Shown piece after piece: positions 41,886 to 51,458 of a stretch of 64,000 nucleotides of DNA. The notes under the pieces were generated by a model that was not told the origin of the DNA, did no database searches, and was given only the letters and a program-made list of their open reading frames with translations. Every line of letters begins with the position of its first letter. Position 1 is the stretch's first letter. Both the position numbers and the translations under genes were made by a program. Origin of the DNA: Pollutimonas sp035515055 (GTDB lineage: Bacteria; Pseudomonadota; Gammaproteobacteria; Burkholderiales; Burkholderiaceae_B); contig DATJBV010000045.1 in assembly GCA_035515055.1 (NCBI GenBank), forward strand, positions 62,001-126,000, read 5' to 3'.

Positions 41886-42857
41886 TTAATTATTAACCAC
41901 GTTGCGGGGAGTGCCCCGATGATACGCCTCGATGTTGTCGACGAGCTGATCGGCCAGGGTCTGCACGGCCTCGTCGCTTGCCCAGGCAACATGCGGCGTA
42001 AGTATGAAGTTCGGCAGATCGAGAAGCGAAACCAGCGGATGCTGATTTTCAGGCGGCTCCGGTGTGGTTACATCGAAACCCGCGCCGGCCAGTTGTCCCG
42101 ATCGCAATGCCGTGGCAAGCGCCGTTTCGTTCACAAGCCCGCCCCTGGCGGTATTGATCAAGATCGGCTTGCGCTTCATTTGTTTGAATTCGTCTGTATT
42201 GATCAGGTCGCGCGTGTGGCCGTTGAGCGGGCAATGCAATGTAATGACATCGCTCTGCGCCAGTACGTCGTGCAATGGCGTATATCCATCGGCAACCGCC
42301 CGTTCGCCCTTGCGGCCGGCGAACAAGACCCGCATGCCCAGCGCCTGGCCGATGGCAGCCACCGCTTGGCCGATTGTTCCCTTGCCGACGACGCCCAGGG
42401 TAGAGCCCGATAAATCCTTGATAGGGTAGTCGAAGTAGCAAAACTGCTGAGCGTCGTACCAACGGCCCGCCTTTACCGACTCGCGGTATGCAACCAAGCT
42501 GCGACGCAACGCGAATATGAGCGCGAACACGTGCTCCGGCACGCTGGTGACCGCATAGCCGCGGATATTCGACACAATCACTCCGCGCCGAGTACATTCG
42601 GCCACGTCGACATTGTCTGTTCCGGTGGCCGCGACAGCGACCATTTTCAGTTGTGACGCACAGTCAAGCGCCTCGCGCTGCAACGGCACCTTATTGGTGA
42701 TGACGATGTCGGCATTTGCGATGCGTTCCGGCACTTGGTCCCGCGACGTACGCCCGTACACGGTAAGCGCATGGTCGAATGTGATTTTGCGCAGCACCGT
42801 TTGGGGCGAAATTGTGTCTCGGTCCAAAAAAACGACTTGCAAGGGACGATCGGGCAT
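41886..42857 (-). CDS. D-2-hydroxyacid dehydrogenase (hydroxypyruvate/glyoxylate reductase-like)
   Basis: This 323-residue protein has the dinucleotide motif LGVVGKGTIGQAVAAIGQAL (GxGxxG), substrate-binding Arg in INTARGGLVNETALATAL, and the catalytic Glu/His region with LTPHVAWASDEA. One Gly of the loop is replaced by Lys (VVGKGTIG). It heads the ten-gene minus-strand run, 14 bases before the glycerate kinase gene, so hydroxypyruvate to glycerate is the likely step. 2-ketogluconate reductase activity is an alternative. Confidence 0.85.
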   Translation of the reverse strand: MPDRPLQVVFLDRDTISPQTVLRKITFDHALTVYGRTSRDQVPERIANADIVITNKVPLQREALDCASQLKMVAVAATGTDNVDVAECTRRGVIVSNIRGYAVTSVPEHVFALIFALRRSLVAYRESVKAGRWYDAQQFCYFDYPIKDLSGSTLGVVGKGTIGQAVAAIGQALGMRVLFAGRKGERAVADGYTPLHDVLAQSDVITLHCPLNGHTRDLINTDEFKQMKRKPILINTARGGLVNETALATALRSGQLAGAGFDVTTPEPPENQHPLVSLLDLPNFILTPHVAWASDEAVQTLADQLVDNIEAYHRGTPRNVVNN

Positions 42858-42974
42858 AGGCTATTCCTTGGCGATAGGATGGAGTCGGCACACGCAGGCC
42901 GTCTATCCGATATAGTAATAGCATTCCTCACGTCAAATCACCAGAGGCGGCGCGCCTGCCACAGATATCCACTC

Positions 42975-44834
42975 ATGCCTAGTCGCTACCCTGTACAAGA
43001 TTTCTTCCGTAACCCAGAGCGTGGCTTTTTCCGCCTGTCCGACGATGGCGCAACGCTAGGTTTCATGCAGCCCGCGGGCCTTGAGGGCCAGGCGCCGCGC
43101 ATGAACATTTTTGTTCAAGGGCTGCAGGGCAGCAAGCCGGTTGGCGCCATACGGCAGCTGACGCACGAGACAGAGCGGGATATTGCCCAATACTTCTGGA
43201 AAGGGTCGAATGCCATACTCTTCGAAAAAGACATCAATGGCGACGAGAACTTCCATGTACTTTCCGTCGACACATCCACCGGCAAACTTACTGATCTCAC
43301 CCCTTTCGCCGGTGTAAGAGCCAGCATCCAGGACGACTTGCCGGACGACCCGGACCACATCCTCATCACTCATAACGAGCGCAATCCCGAAGTCTTCGAC
43401 GTCTACCGCGCCGACATTCACACGGGCGACCTGGTTCTGGTTGCCGAGAATCCCGGCAATGTGGTGGGCTGGCAAACCGACCATCTTGGCCATGTGCGCG
43501 CGGGGATCACCAGCGACGGCTTGCACACCACCCTGCTCTACCGCCATACCGAACACGACGCGTTCCAACCCATCATCACCACCGATTTCCGCACCATCGT
43601 GAGTCCGGAATTTTTCACCTTCGATAATCACTCTATCTACGCCCTCAGCAACCGTGGGCGCGATTGCCTGGCGCTGGTCGTCATCGACCCCGCCCATCCG
43701 GAAGATGAAACCCTGATTTTCGAGGTCGATGGCGTCGACCTGGACGGCGCCGGCTATTCGCGGCTGCGCCAGGTCCTGGCAATGGCGGCATACCAGACCG
43801 ACAAGACCCAATACCATTTCTTCGACAAGATAACGGCCGAGCGTTATGAACGTGTTTCAGCCAAGCTGCCAGGCTATGAAATATCCCTGCAAAGCAGCAC
43901 CCGCGACGAAAACAAATACATCGTCGCCGCGTACAACGACCGCACGCCGGGCAGCCGATACCTATACGACGCCATCCAGGATTCTCTCGACAAGCTGGCT
44001 GATATCAACCCGGCGCTACCCGAGGATGGAATGGCTTCCGTACGTCCAGTCAGTTATACGTCGCGCGACGGCCTGACCATACACGGCTACCTGACGCTGC
44101 CATTGGGTGCCCATCCGCGCCACCTGCCATGCGTCGTCAACCCGCACGGCGGACCATGGACGCGCGATGGCTGGGGATTCAATCCTGAAGCCCAGTTCCT
44201 TGCGAATCGCGGCTACTGTGTCCTTCAAATGAATTTTCGAGGATCCACGGGATACGGGCGGCGCTTCTGGGAGGCCGGTTTCGGGCAATGGGGCCTGGGC
44301 ATGCAAGACGACATCACCGACGGTGTGCAGTGGCTGATCGGCCAAGGTATTGCAGACCCGGAACGCATTGCCATCTACGGTGGAAGCTATGGCGGTTATG
44401 CCGTACTTGCAGGCATAACGTCCACTCCAGACTTATACGCCGCAGCCGTGGATTATGTGGGCGTGTCGAATTTGCTCACCTTCATGAATACGATTCCGCC
44501 CTACTGGAAACCCATGCTGACCAAAATGTACAGCATGGTGGGAGATCCGGACACGGATTATGACCGACTGGTCGCGACGTCGCCCGCGCTTAACGCCCAC
44601 AAGATCAAGACGCCGTTATTCATCGCGCAAGGCGCGCATGATCCGCGTGTGAACAAAGCCGAAAGCGACCAGATGGTGGCGGCCCTGCGCGCCCGTGGCG
44701 TAGAAGTGGACTATATGGTCAAGGACAACGAAGGACACGGCTTCCATAACGACGAGAACAAATTTGAGTTCTACGAACGCATGGAAGCCTTTCTTTCGCA
44801 ACACCTGCGACCTGGCGATCAACCGCCCAGGTAG
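42975..44834 (+). CDS. S9-family peptidase (acylaminoacyl/prolyl oligopeptidase type)
   Basis: This 619-residue protein has an N-terminal beta-propeller-like part (about 1-350) and a C-terminal alpha/beta-hydrolase domain. Catalytic Ser is in YGGSYGGYAVLAG, Asp in QGAHDPRVN, and His in NEGHGFHND. The start MPSRYPVQDF fits family length; the longer upstream frame overlaps the divergent dehydrogenase gene. No signal peptide is visible, so it is probably cytosolic. Its 3' end overlaps livF by 16 bases. Confidence 0.9.
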   Translation: MPSRYPVQDFFRNPERGFFRLSDDGATLGFMQPAGLEGQAPRMNIFVQGLQGSKPVGAIRQLTHETERDIAQYFWKGSNAILFEKDINGDENFHVLSVDTSTGKLTDLTPFAGVRASIQDDLPDDPDHILITHNERNPEVFDVYRADIHTGDLVLVAENPGNVVGWQTDHLGHVRAGITSDGLHTTLLYRHTEHDAFQPIITTDFRTIVSPEFFTFDNHSIYALSNRGRDCLALVVIDPAHPEDETLIFEVDGVDLDGAGYSRLRQVLAMAAYQTDKTQYHFFDKITAERYERVSAKLPGYEISLQSSTRDENKYIVAAYNDRTPGSRYLYDAIQDSLDKLADINPALPEDGMASVRPVSYTSRDGLTIHGYLTLPLGAHPRHLPCVVNPHGGPWTRDGWGFNPEAQFLANRGYCVLQMNFRGSTGYGRRFWEAGFGQWGLGMQDDITDGVQWLIGQGIADPERIAIYGGSYGGYAVLAGITSTPDLYAAAVDYVGVSNLLTFMNTIPPYWKPMLTKMYSMVGDPDTDYDRLVATSPALNAHKIKTPLFIAQGAHDPRVNKAESDQMVAALRARGVEVDYMVKDNEGHGFHNDENKFEFYERMEAFLSQHLRPGDQPPR

Positions 44835-45520
44835 GCCTTGCGCACAGCGTCGTTCACGAGCAAATTGGCGCCGGTATCCGCCAGTACCACTTTGCCGGTT
44901 TCAAGCACGTAGCCGCGATCGGCCACTTGCAACGCCTTGTTGGCGTTCTGCTCGACCAGGAACACGGTGACGCCTTCTTCACGAATTGTGCGGATGATGT
45001 CGAAGATTTGTGCAATGATCAATGGTGCCAGGCCCAAGGTTGGCTCATCGAGCAACAGCAGCTTGGGCTTGGTCATTAAAGCGCGGCCAATGGCAAGCAT
45101 TTGCTGCTCGCCGCCCGACATGGTGCCCGCACGCTGGTCGGCTCGTTCCTTCAAGCGCGGAAACAAGTCGTAGACGTGCGCCAGCCCGGCGTCGATTTCC
45201 TGTGAGTTAAGGAAGAAGCCTCCCATCTTCAGGTTTTCGGAGACGGTGAGTTCCGGAAAAACACGACGTCCTTCGGGAGAGATGGCAATACCGCGGCGCA
45301 TGATGGTGTGCGTCTGGGCCTGCGTAATGTCTTCGCCTTCGAAAGTCACTGTGCCGCTGCTTGCCCGCGGCGAACCGCAAACGGTCATGAGCAAGGTGGT
45401 CTTGCCGGCTCCGTTCGCGCCAATGAGGGTGACGATTTCGCCTTGATGCACCTCGACCGACACATCGTTAAGTGCTTGAATCGCACCATAGTGCGTGTGT
45501 ATGTTTTGCAGCTTGAGCAC
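44819..45520 (-). CDS. livF: Branched-chain amino acid ABC transporter ATP-binding protein LivF
   Basis: This 233-residue ATPase has Walker A GANGAGKTTL, the signature MSGGEQQMLAIGRAL and Walker B KLLLLDEPTLGLAP. The size and the IHTHYGAIQALNDVSVEV start are those of LivF. It is the last gene of livKHMGF and starts at the base after the livG stop. Confidence 0.92.
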   Translation of the reverse strand: MLKLQNIHTHYGAIQALNDVSVEVHQGEIVTLIGANGAGKTTLLMTVCGSPRASSGTVTFEGEDITQAQTHTIMRRGIAISPEGRRVFPELTVSENLKMGGFFLNSQEIDAGLAHVYDLFPRLKERADQRAGTMSGGEQQMLAIGRALMTKPKLLLLDEPTLGLAPLIIAQIFDIIRTIREEGVTVFLVEQNANKALQVADRGYVLETGKVVLADTGANLLVNDAVRKAYLGG

Positions 45521-46288
45521 TTATTCTTCCCCAAGGTAAGCTTTGATGACGCGAGGGTCGACCCGAACATCGGCGGGCAGCCCCGTGGTGATTGGCATGC
45601 CGTGCTCCATGACCATGATACGGTCCGATACGCCCATGACCAGGCTCATGTCGTGTTCGATAAGCAGCACCGCCACATCGAATTCGCGGCGCAGCTGGTC
45701 GATCAGTTTTTGAAGGTCGCGTTTTTCTTGTGGATTCAGGCCGGCCGCCGGTTCGTCGAGCATTAGCAGCCGAGGCTTGGTGATCATGCAGCGGGCGATT
45801 TCCAGGCGGCGTTGATGGCCGTAGGCAAGATTACCCGCTTCGCGATTGGCATACTGCCGAATGCCCATGAAATCGAGCCACTCGCTGGCATTGGCCAGGG
45901 CTTGCTTCTCCGAATTCCGATAGGACGGCAGCTTCAACAGGCCTTGCACCAATCCGGTCTGTATGTGGGTATGTTGGGCGACCATGAGGTTTTCAAGAAC
46001 CGTAAGATTCTTGAAAAGACGCACGTTTTGGAACGTACGAACCAAGCCTTCCTGCGCCACCTTATGGCTGGGCAGTCCATTGATTGACTTGCCATCCATG
46101 ACAATGCTGCCGGACGTGGGCTTGTAGAATCCGCCAACGCAGTTGAAGACCGTGGTCTTCCCGGCGCCATTGGGGCCGATGATGGCAAAGACCTCGTCGC
46201 GCTTCACGTCAAATGCTACTTTGTCGACAGCAAGCAAACCGCCGAATCGCATGGTCAGGTCGGATACTTTCAGCAATACCTCGCTCAT
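45521..46288 (-). CDS. livG: Branched-chain amino acid ABC transporter ATP-binding protein LivG
   Basis: This 255-residue ATPase has Walker A GPNGAGKTTVFNC, the LivG-specific GLVRTFQNVRLFKNLTVLEN stretch, the signature NLAYGHQRRLEIARC and Walker B LLMLDEPAAGLNP. The start at 46288 overlaps the livM stop by four bases, which settles the choice over the upstream in-frame ATG inside livM. Confidence 0.92.
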   Translation of the reverse strand: MSEVLLKVSDLTMRFGGLLAVDKVAFDVKRDEVFAIIGPNGAGKTTVFNCVGGFYKPTSGSIVMDGKSINGLPSHKVAQEGLVRTFQNVRLFKNLTVLENLMVAQHTHIQTGLVQGLLKLPSYRNSEKQALANASEWLDFMGIRQYANREAGNLAYGHQRRLEIARCMITKPRLLMLDEPAAGLNPQEKRDLQKLIDQLRREFDVAVLLIEHDMSLVMGVSDRIMVMEHGMPITTGLPADVRVDPRVIKAYLGEE

Positions 46289-47511
46289 GCTTTCAGCTCC
46301 ACTTGGGGCCGCTTGACGGGCAATAGCCCCTGTGGACGCCACATCATCATCAAGACCATTACCAATCCAAAAATCAACATTCGATACTCTGCGAATTCGC
46401 GGGCAATTTCCGGTACGACCGTGAGGATTATTGCCGCAAGAATGACACCTACCTGGGAGCCCATGCCGCCCAACACCACAATAGCCAGGATGAGAGCCGA
46501 CTCCATGAAGGTAAACGACTCTGGATTGACCAAGCCTTGACGGGCGGCAAAGAATGCCCCGCCAAAGCCGGCGAACATGGCGCCCATGGTGAATGCCGAC
46601 AACTTGATGCGGGTGGGATTCAGGCCCAGCGAACGGCAGGCGATTTCATCTTCGCGCAGCGCTTCCCAGGCGCGGCCTATGGGCATCCGTATGACGCGGC
46701 TCGACACGAACAAGGTAAATAACGCCAAGCCGAGCGCCATTAGGTAGAGATAAACGATCACGTCCTGGTTGGCGAATTCCCAACCCACCAAGTCATGGAA
46801 GGTGGTTTGGCCTTCAGGCGCGCGCCTGGCCATGGGGAACCCGAACACGGTAGGCTTCGGAATGCCGGAAATACCGTCAGGGCCGTTAGTGAGCGAGGAC
46901 AGGTTGATCAGCAGCAGCCGTATGATTTCCCCGAAACCCAGCGTGACGATAGCGAGGTAGTCGCCCCGTAGCCTCAACACGGGAAACCCCAGCACGAAGC
47001 CGAAGAGCGCGGCCACACCGCCGGACAGCGGCAGGGCTTCCCAGAAGCCCCAGCCGGCCCAGTAATACAGCAACGCATATGTGTAGGCGCCGACAGCGTA
47101 GAAACCGACGAAACCCAGATCCAGCAGTCCCGCAAACCCTACGACAATGTTCAGCCCAAGGCCGAGCATGATGTAAATAAGCACCAACGTGGCGATATCG
47201 ACCTGCGCCCGGCCAGTGGTAAAGGGAAATACGATGGCTATGGCCACCAGGACAAAGATCAAGCCCCTGCGCGCCGAGTCGGATAGCACTGGCATTGTCC
47301 GCTTGGTGCGCTTGGCGGCAAAAAGGCGAACAAAGGCCGGCCTGATCAGCACCTGGAACACAAATACAATAACCATGCCATATATGATCATGTCCCATTC
47401 GGGCACCAGGCTGGTTTGCATGCCGGAGCGTACGATTTGCAAGCCGAAGACGGGCGCAATAATGACGCCCGCCATGAAGGCCGCGATTAGCGCGTTTTTA
47501 ACGTTACCCAT
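46285..47511 (-). CDS. livM: Branched-chain amino acid ABC transporter permease LivM
   Basis: This 408-residue inner-membrane permease has about ten helices and LivM motifs GLNIVVGFAGLLDLGFVGFY and RIPIGRAWEALREDEIACRS-like EAA-type loop (RMPIGRAWEALREDEIACRS). It is longer than many LivM proteins because of two extra N-terminal helices and a basic loop. Its ATG shares a base with the livH stop. Confidence 0.92.
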   Translation of the reverse strand: MGNVKNALIAAFMAGVIIAPVFGLQIVRSGMQTSLVPEWDMIIYGMVIVFVFQVLIRPAFVRLFAAKRTKRTMPVLSDSARRGLIFVLVAIAIVFPFTTGRAQVDIATLVLIYIMLGLGLNIVVGFAGLLDLGFVGFYAVGAYTYALLYYWAGWGFWEALPLSGGVAALFGFVLGFPVLRLRGDYLAIVTLGFGEIIRLLLINLSSLTNGPDGISGIPKPTVFGFPMARRAPEGQTTFHDLVGWEFANQDVIVYLYLMALGLALFTLFVSSRVIRMPIGRAWEALREDEIACRSLGLNPTRIKLSAFTMGAMFAGFGGAFFAARQGLVNPESFTFMESALILAIVVLGGMGSQVGVILAAIILTVVPEIAREFAEYRMLIFGLVMVLMMMWRPQGLLPVKRPQVELKA

Positions 47512-48437
47512 TACACTTTTTCCACTTCTGGTTTACCAAGCAGGCCGGTTGGGCGGAATAACAAAATGAATACCAACAGGCCAAACGCGACGATGTCTTT
47601 GTACTGGGAAGATATGTAGGCGGCGGCGAAGGTCTCGGCCAAGCCGAGCAGCACGCCGCCCAGCATGGCGCCGGGTATGCTGCCTATGCCGCCCAGCACA
47701 GCCGCCGTAAACGCCTTTATACCGGCAATAAAACCGATGAAGGGGTTCAATTTTCCGATGGCCAGCGCGATCAGCACGCCACCGACCGCCGCCAGCATGG
47801 CGCCGATGATAAATGTGAAGGAAATGATGCGATTGGTGTCGATGCCGAGCAGATTGGCCATGCGCAGGTCTTGCGAACATGCCCGGGACGCGCGCCCGAT
47901 TCGCGAGTACTTGATGAAGAGCGACAACGCCACCATAAGAGCCACCGTGACCACAATGATCATGATGCGCGAATACGGTGCTGTCACGACGAAGTCTGTG
48001 CCGATCTGAAATTGGACGGACCCGGTGACAAGCGCTGGAACAGCCATGTCGCGCGCGCCCTGCCCAATGGCGACCCAGTTTTGCAAGAATATGGACATAC
48101 CGATGGCGGAAATGAGCGGGACCAGGCGAGGGCCGCCGCGCAATGGCGCATAAGCCACCTTTTCAATCGCGTAGCCATACACGCCGGTAATTAGCACCGC
48201 CACGATCAACATGATCAGGATGATCACGGGCAGTGGCAGACCGCTATTTACCCCAATGGCCGATAACGTGACCAGGCCTACATAGGCACCTATCATGTAG
48301 ATCTCGCCATGAGCGAAGTTGATCATGCCGATGATGCCATAAACCATTGTGTAGCCGATGGCGATAAGCGCGTAGATTGCGCCGAGCGACAAGCCGTTGA
48401 ACAGCTGTTGCGTGAGTTGAGGTATGAGCTCTGACAT
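47511..48437 (-). CDS. livH: Branched-chain amino acid ABC transporter permease LivH
   Basis: This 308-residue inner-membrane permease has the LivH start QQLFNGLSLGAIYALIAIGY with TMVYGIIGMINFAHGEIYMI, and the cytoplasmic loop SRIGRASRACSQDLRMANLL that contacts the ATPases. It follows livK after a 102-base gap holding a hairpin, and is followed by livM. Confidence 0.93.
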   Translation of the reverse strand: MSELIPQLTQQLFNGLSLGAIYALIAIGYTMVYGIIGMINFAHGEIYMIGAYVGLVTLSAIGVNSGLPLPVIILIMLIVAVLITGVYGYAIEKVAYAPLRGGPRLVPLISAIGMSIFLQNWVAIGQGARDMAVPALVTGSVQFQIGTDFVVTAPYSRIMIIVVTVALMVALSLFIKYSRIGRASRACSQDLRMANLLGIDTNRIISFTFIIGAMLAAVGGVLIALAIGKLNPFIGFIAGIKAFTAAVLGGIGSIPGAMLGGVLLGLAETFAAAYISSQYKDIVAFGLLVFILLFRPTGLLGKPEVEKV

Positions 48438-48489
48438 AAAACAGGTATTCCTGTGAGTCGGGACGGGAGGTGCACACGTGCCGACCAGG

Positions 48490-48526
48490 GAAAAAAGAAA
48501 TGCTCCAGCCCTTTACGGCTGGAGCA
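48490..48526 (-). terminator. Hairpin between livK and livH (partial terminator)
   Basis: Read on the minus strand, a perfect 10-bp stem (TGCTCCAGCC / GGCTGGAGCA) is followed by TTTCTTTTTTCCC. It starts 14 bases after the livK stop. Since livHMGF continue on the same strand, it probably lets part of transcription through, giving excess binding protein. Confidence 0.8.
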
Positions 48527-48539
48527 CACAGGCTTGCGA

Positions 48540-49661
48540 TTAGATTTTCAACTGTTCCATCTTGCCGTCTTTGTCCCACTTGAAGACGGCAAATTCGAAT
48601 TCTTTCAAGTCGCCCTTGGCGTCGTATTCGACCTTGCCAATGGCGGTATTGAACGTATTCTTGTGCATGTAGTCGGCGACTTTGACTGGGTCGGCGCCAA
48701 CGGCGTTGATGCTGTCGACAAGGATCTGGACGGCCGCATAGGCGGTAAGCGTGAACGCCCCATCGGGACTGCGCTTATAGGTCTTGAAGTCTTCCAGTAC
48801 TTTTTCGTTGCCCGGCAGCTTGGTGAAGTCGGATGGCAATGTAACCAGCAGGTCGGCAACGGCTGGACCGGCAATGGCGACCAAGTCGTTATTGGCAACG
48901 CCTTCGGGACCCATGAATTGCGTCTTCAGGCCTTGTTCACGCGCCTGGCGAAGCAGCAAGCCCAGTTCGGCGTGGTAGCCGCCGAAGTAGATCAGGTCTG
49001 GATTCAGGGACTTCAGCTTCGTAATGACAGCGGAGTAGTCGCTATCGCCAACGTTGATGCCTTCAAACATGGCGACATTGACTTTGTCTTTGGCCAGCGC
49101 ATCGCGTACTTGCGTGGCAACGCCTGAACCGTATGTTTGCTTATCATGCAAAATGGCAACCGCCTTGGGCTTGAGCGACTTGGCGATGTAGCTGGCAGCG
49201 AACGGACCTTGCTGGTCGTCGCGCCCGATGGTGCGAAAGAAATAATGCGGCTTGATCGTGTCGGTGACCAGCGGCGATGTGGCCCCCGGGGTGATGGCGA
49301 CTATGCCTTCCTGCTCGTAAACGTTGACTGCGGGAACGGTCGTACCCGAACATGCGTGCGCAACCGCGAACTTTGCGCCGGAGTTGATGACACGGTTGGC
49401 AGCAGGAACCGCTTGCTTGGGTTCGCAACCGTCATCGATGAGCAGAGCTTCCAGTTTCTGGCCCTTGACGCCGCCACGCGCATTGATGGCTTCGATGGCG
49501 GTAAGCGCGCCAGCCTGGATCTGGTCGCCGTATTGCGTAGCGGGACCCGTCATGGGTTGAGGAATGCCGATTTTTATTGTATCGGCGGCAAACACACTGC
49601 CGGCGACGGCCATGGCGCCCAATGCCATTACTAATGGGGATACTCGTTTGAGGAACTTCAT
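48540..49661 (-). CDS. livK: Branched-chain amino acid-binding protein LivK
   Basis: This 373-residue periplasmic binding protein has a signal peptide (about 1-25, ending SVFA). The type I periplasmic fold shows IKIGIPQPMTGPATQYGDQI and the ligand-site stretch AVPAANRVINSGAKFAVAHA. It is the first gene of livKHMGF and a paralogue of the gene at 55853. GGAGATCTGCAGGC precedes the ATG. Confidence 0.9.
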   Translation of the reverse strand: MKFLKRVSPLVMALGAMAVAGSVFAADTIKIGIPQPMTGPATQYGDQIQAGALTAIEAINARGGVKGQKLEALLIDDGCEPKQAVPAANRVINSGAKFAVAHACSGTTVPAVNVYEQEGIVAITPGATSPLVTDTIKPHYFFRTIGRDDQQGPFAASYIAKSLKPKAVAILHDKQTYGSGVATQVRDALAKDKVNVAMFEGINVGDSDYSAVITKLKSLNPDLIYFGGYHAELGLLLRQAREQGLKTQFMGPEGVANNDLVAIAGPAVADLLVTLPSDFTKLPGNEKVLEDFKTYKRSPDGAFTLTAYAAVQILVDSINAVGADPVKVADYMHKNTFNTAIGKVEYDAKGDLKEFEFAVFKWDKDGKMEQLKI

Positions 49662-49871
49662 GCCTGCAGATCTCCGGTTGAGTCCGCCGTAACCAAACCC
49701 ATGTTAGGAGTTTGAGTGATGATGTTACGGCGAGCCATGGTTGTTAGCTACCGCCTTTAACGGCCTGCGTATTTTGACGACTCGGCAGTGGGATGTCACT
49801 ACGGATAACCCCTTAGCGCCGGCCCTTTCTTTTTCAGGACAATGGGCGTAACAGCCAACCACACGAAGCTT

Positions 49872-50459
49872 CTATATGCGTCCGCCACTGGCCGCATCGG
49901 AGGAAACGACCGCGGGACGCGCAAGATTCCACATGAATGCGCGGAACGGCGCCAGCATGGTGGCATTGACCACCAACTTGACCGCCAGGTCGCCCGCAAG
50001 CAGCGAGACCCACGGAACACCTGTGCCGGCGAAGGCCACACTAAAAAAGATGAACGTGTCGAGAGTGGCGCCGGCAACACCGCCGACCAACGGCGCACGC
50101 CACCAGCTTTGATTGCGCAGCCGGTCGAACACCTGGATATCGACGAGTTGGGCGCAGATGAAGGCCAGTCCCGAAGCCATGGCAATGCGCGGTGTGGCGA
50201 CCCATACCGAGATGATGACGGCCGCAAAAAAACCGGCATAAGCAACGCGCCGGGCAGCGGAAGGTCCGAAGCGGCGGTTGAGAAGATCGGCGATAAGGAA
50301 CGCAACCGGATACGATATTGCGCCCCAGGTCAGCCATCGATTGATCGGGTACTGGACAAGTATGTTCGAGCCGACAACGACGAGCACCATGGCGGCGACG
50401 GCAATGGCGAACTGCGACCGCGTCATTGCGGCAAAATTAACGGGCAAGGTTGATTTCAT
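49872..50459 (-). CDS. yhhQ: Queuosine precursor transporter (YhhQ/VUT family)
   Basis: This 195-residue membrane protein has five or six helices and the VUT marks ISYPVAFLIADLLNRRFGPS, SGLAFICAQLVDIQVFDRL and VGGVAGATLDTFIFFSVAF. YhhQ-type members import queuosine precursors such as preQ0. It overlaps the proC stop by four bases, which suggests translational coupling without an obvious metabolic link. A 210-base non-coding gap follows before livK, where nothing distinct was seen. Confidence 0.85.
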   Translation of the reverse strand: MKSTLPVNFAAMTRSQFAIAVAAMVLVVVGSNILVQYPINRWLTWGAISYPVAFLIADLLNRRFGPSAARRVAYAGFFAAVIISVWVATPRIAMASGLAFICAQLVDIQVFDRLRNQSWWRAPLVGGVAGATLDTFIFFSVAFAGTGVPWVSLLAGDLAVKLVVNATMLAPFRAFMWNLARPAVVSSDAASGGRI

Positions 50460-51289
50460 TTCGAGAACTCGGTAGACAACTTGGCGGCGCGGTCGGCGGC
50501 GGCCCGCATGGCGGACTGGACAATGGTTGAAAACTGCTGGGTCTGTAATACATCGACGGCGGCGGCTGTGGTGCCCCCTTTGGATGTCACGCGCTCGCGC
50601 AGGACATCCAGCGATTCGTGGGACAGGCTGGCCAGTTGCGTTGCTCCGTTAACCGTTGCCAGCGCCAACGTGCGGGCCTGTGCGGGGGACAAACCTTGTG
50701 AGACACCGCCCTGCACCAGGGCGTCAATGAATAGAAACACATAGGCGGGCCCGCTGCCCGACAAGCCCGTGACCACATCGAGATCATGGTCGGTATTTAC
50801 CCAGACGACGTCGCCGACGGCGGCCATCAATTGGTGGGCAACGGCGCGGTCGTCTTCTGACGCCCCTGGCATGGCCATGAGGCCGCTGGCGCCAGCGCCT
50901 ATGAGCGCCGGCGTGTTCGGCATACAGCGGATGAGGCGGGTCCAGGGCTGCGCCGGCGTGCCCAACCAGCTTGCCAAGGTATCGCTGGAGATGCCGGCCG
51001 CAATGCTGATGACAAGGGTGTCGGGCTGAAGATACGGGCGGCATGCCAGCACCGCTTCTTTCATATATTGCGGCTTGACCGCGAATATCCAGATACGGCG
51101 CGTTGCGAGAACAGGATCGGGCGCCCCGGTACCGGTGCATCCCTGGGCCCTCCAGCGTTCCAGCACGGGTTCCTGGACATCGACAACATGCACGTCGTGG
51201 GCACCGCAGCGCTTACCAATGAGCCCGGCGCCCAATGCGGTGGCCATATTTCCGCCGCCAATGAAGGCGATAGTGAGTTCTTTAGTCAT
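50456..51289 (-). CDS. proC: Pyrroline-5-carboxylate reductase
   Basis: This 277-residue enzyme catalyses the last step of proline synthesis. It has the dinucleotide loop IAFIGGGNMATALGAGLIG, the MPNTPALIGAGASGLM stretch, and the family signature GLSGSGPAYVFLFIDALVQG. The start MTKELTIAF at 51289 fits family length; the ribosome site is weak. It is divergent from ugpB and followed by the YhhQ gene. Confidence 0.92.
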   Translation of the reverse strand: MTKELTIAFIGGGNMATALGAGLIGKRCGAHDVHVVDVQEPVLERWRAQGCTGTGAPDPVLATRRIWIFAVKPQYMKEAVLACRPYLQPDTLVISIAAGISSDTLASWLGTPAQPWTRLIRCMPNTPALIGAGASGLMAMPGASEDDRAVAHQLMAAVGDVVWVNTDHDLDVVTGLSGSGPAYVFLFIDALVQGGVSQGLSPAQARTLALATVNGATQLASLSHESLDVLRERVTSKGGTTAAAVDVLQTQQFSTIVQSAMRAAADRAAKLSTEFSK

Positions 51290-51458
51290 AAGGCCAGTAT
51301 TGTACGATTTCCGGGACGGTTTGCGGCCGCCATATTTGCATTGACCTGCCCTGCCGCTTGTCGGTACAGTCATGCGAAAGTCACAAACGCGTCATAGAAT
51401 CACCCACGACCCTGAGGCAAGACTTCAGGCAAGCCAAGCAGTCAAAGGAGAACCGATA

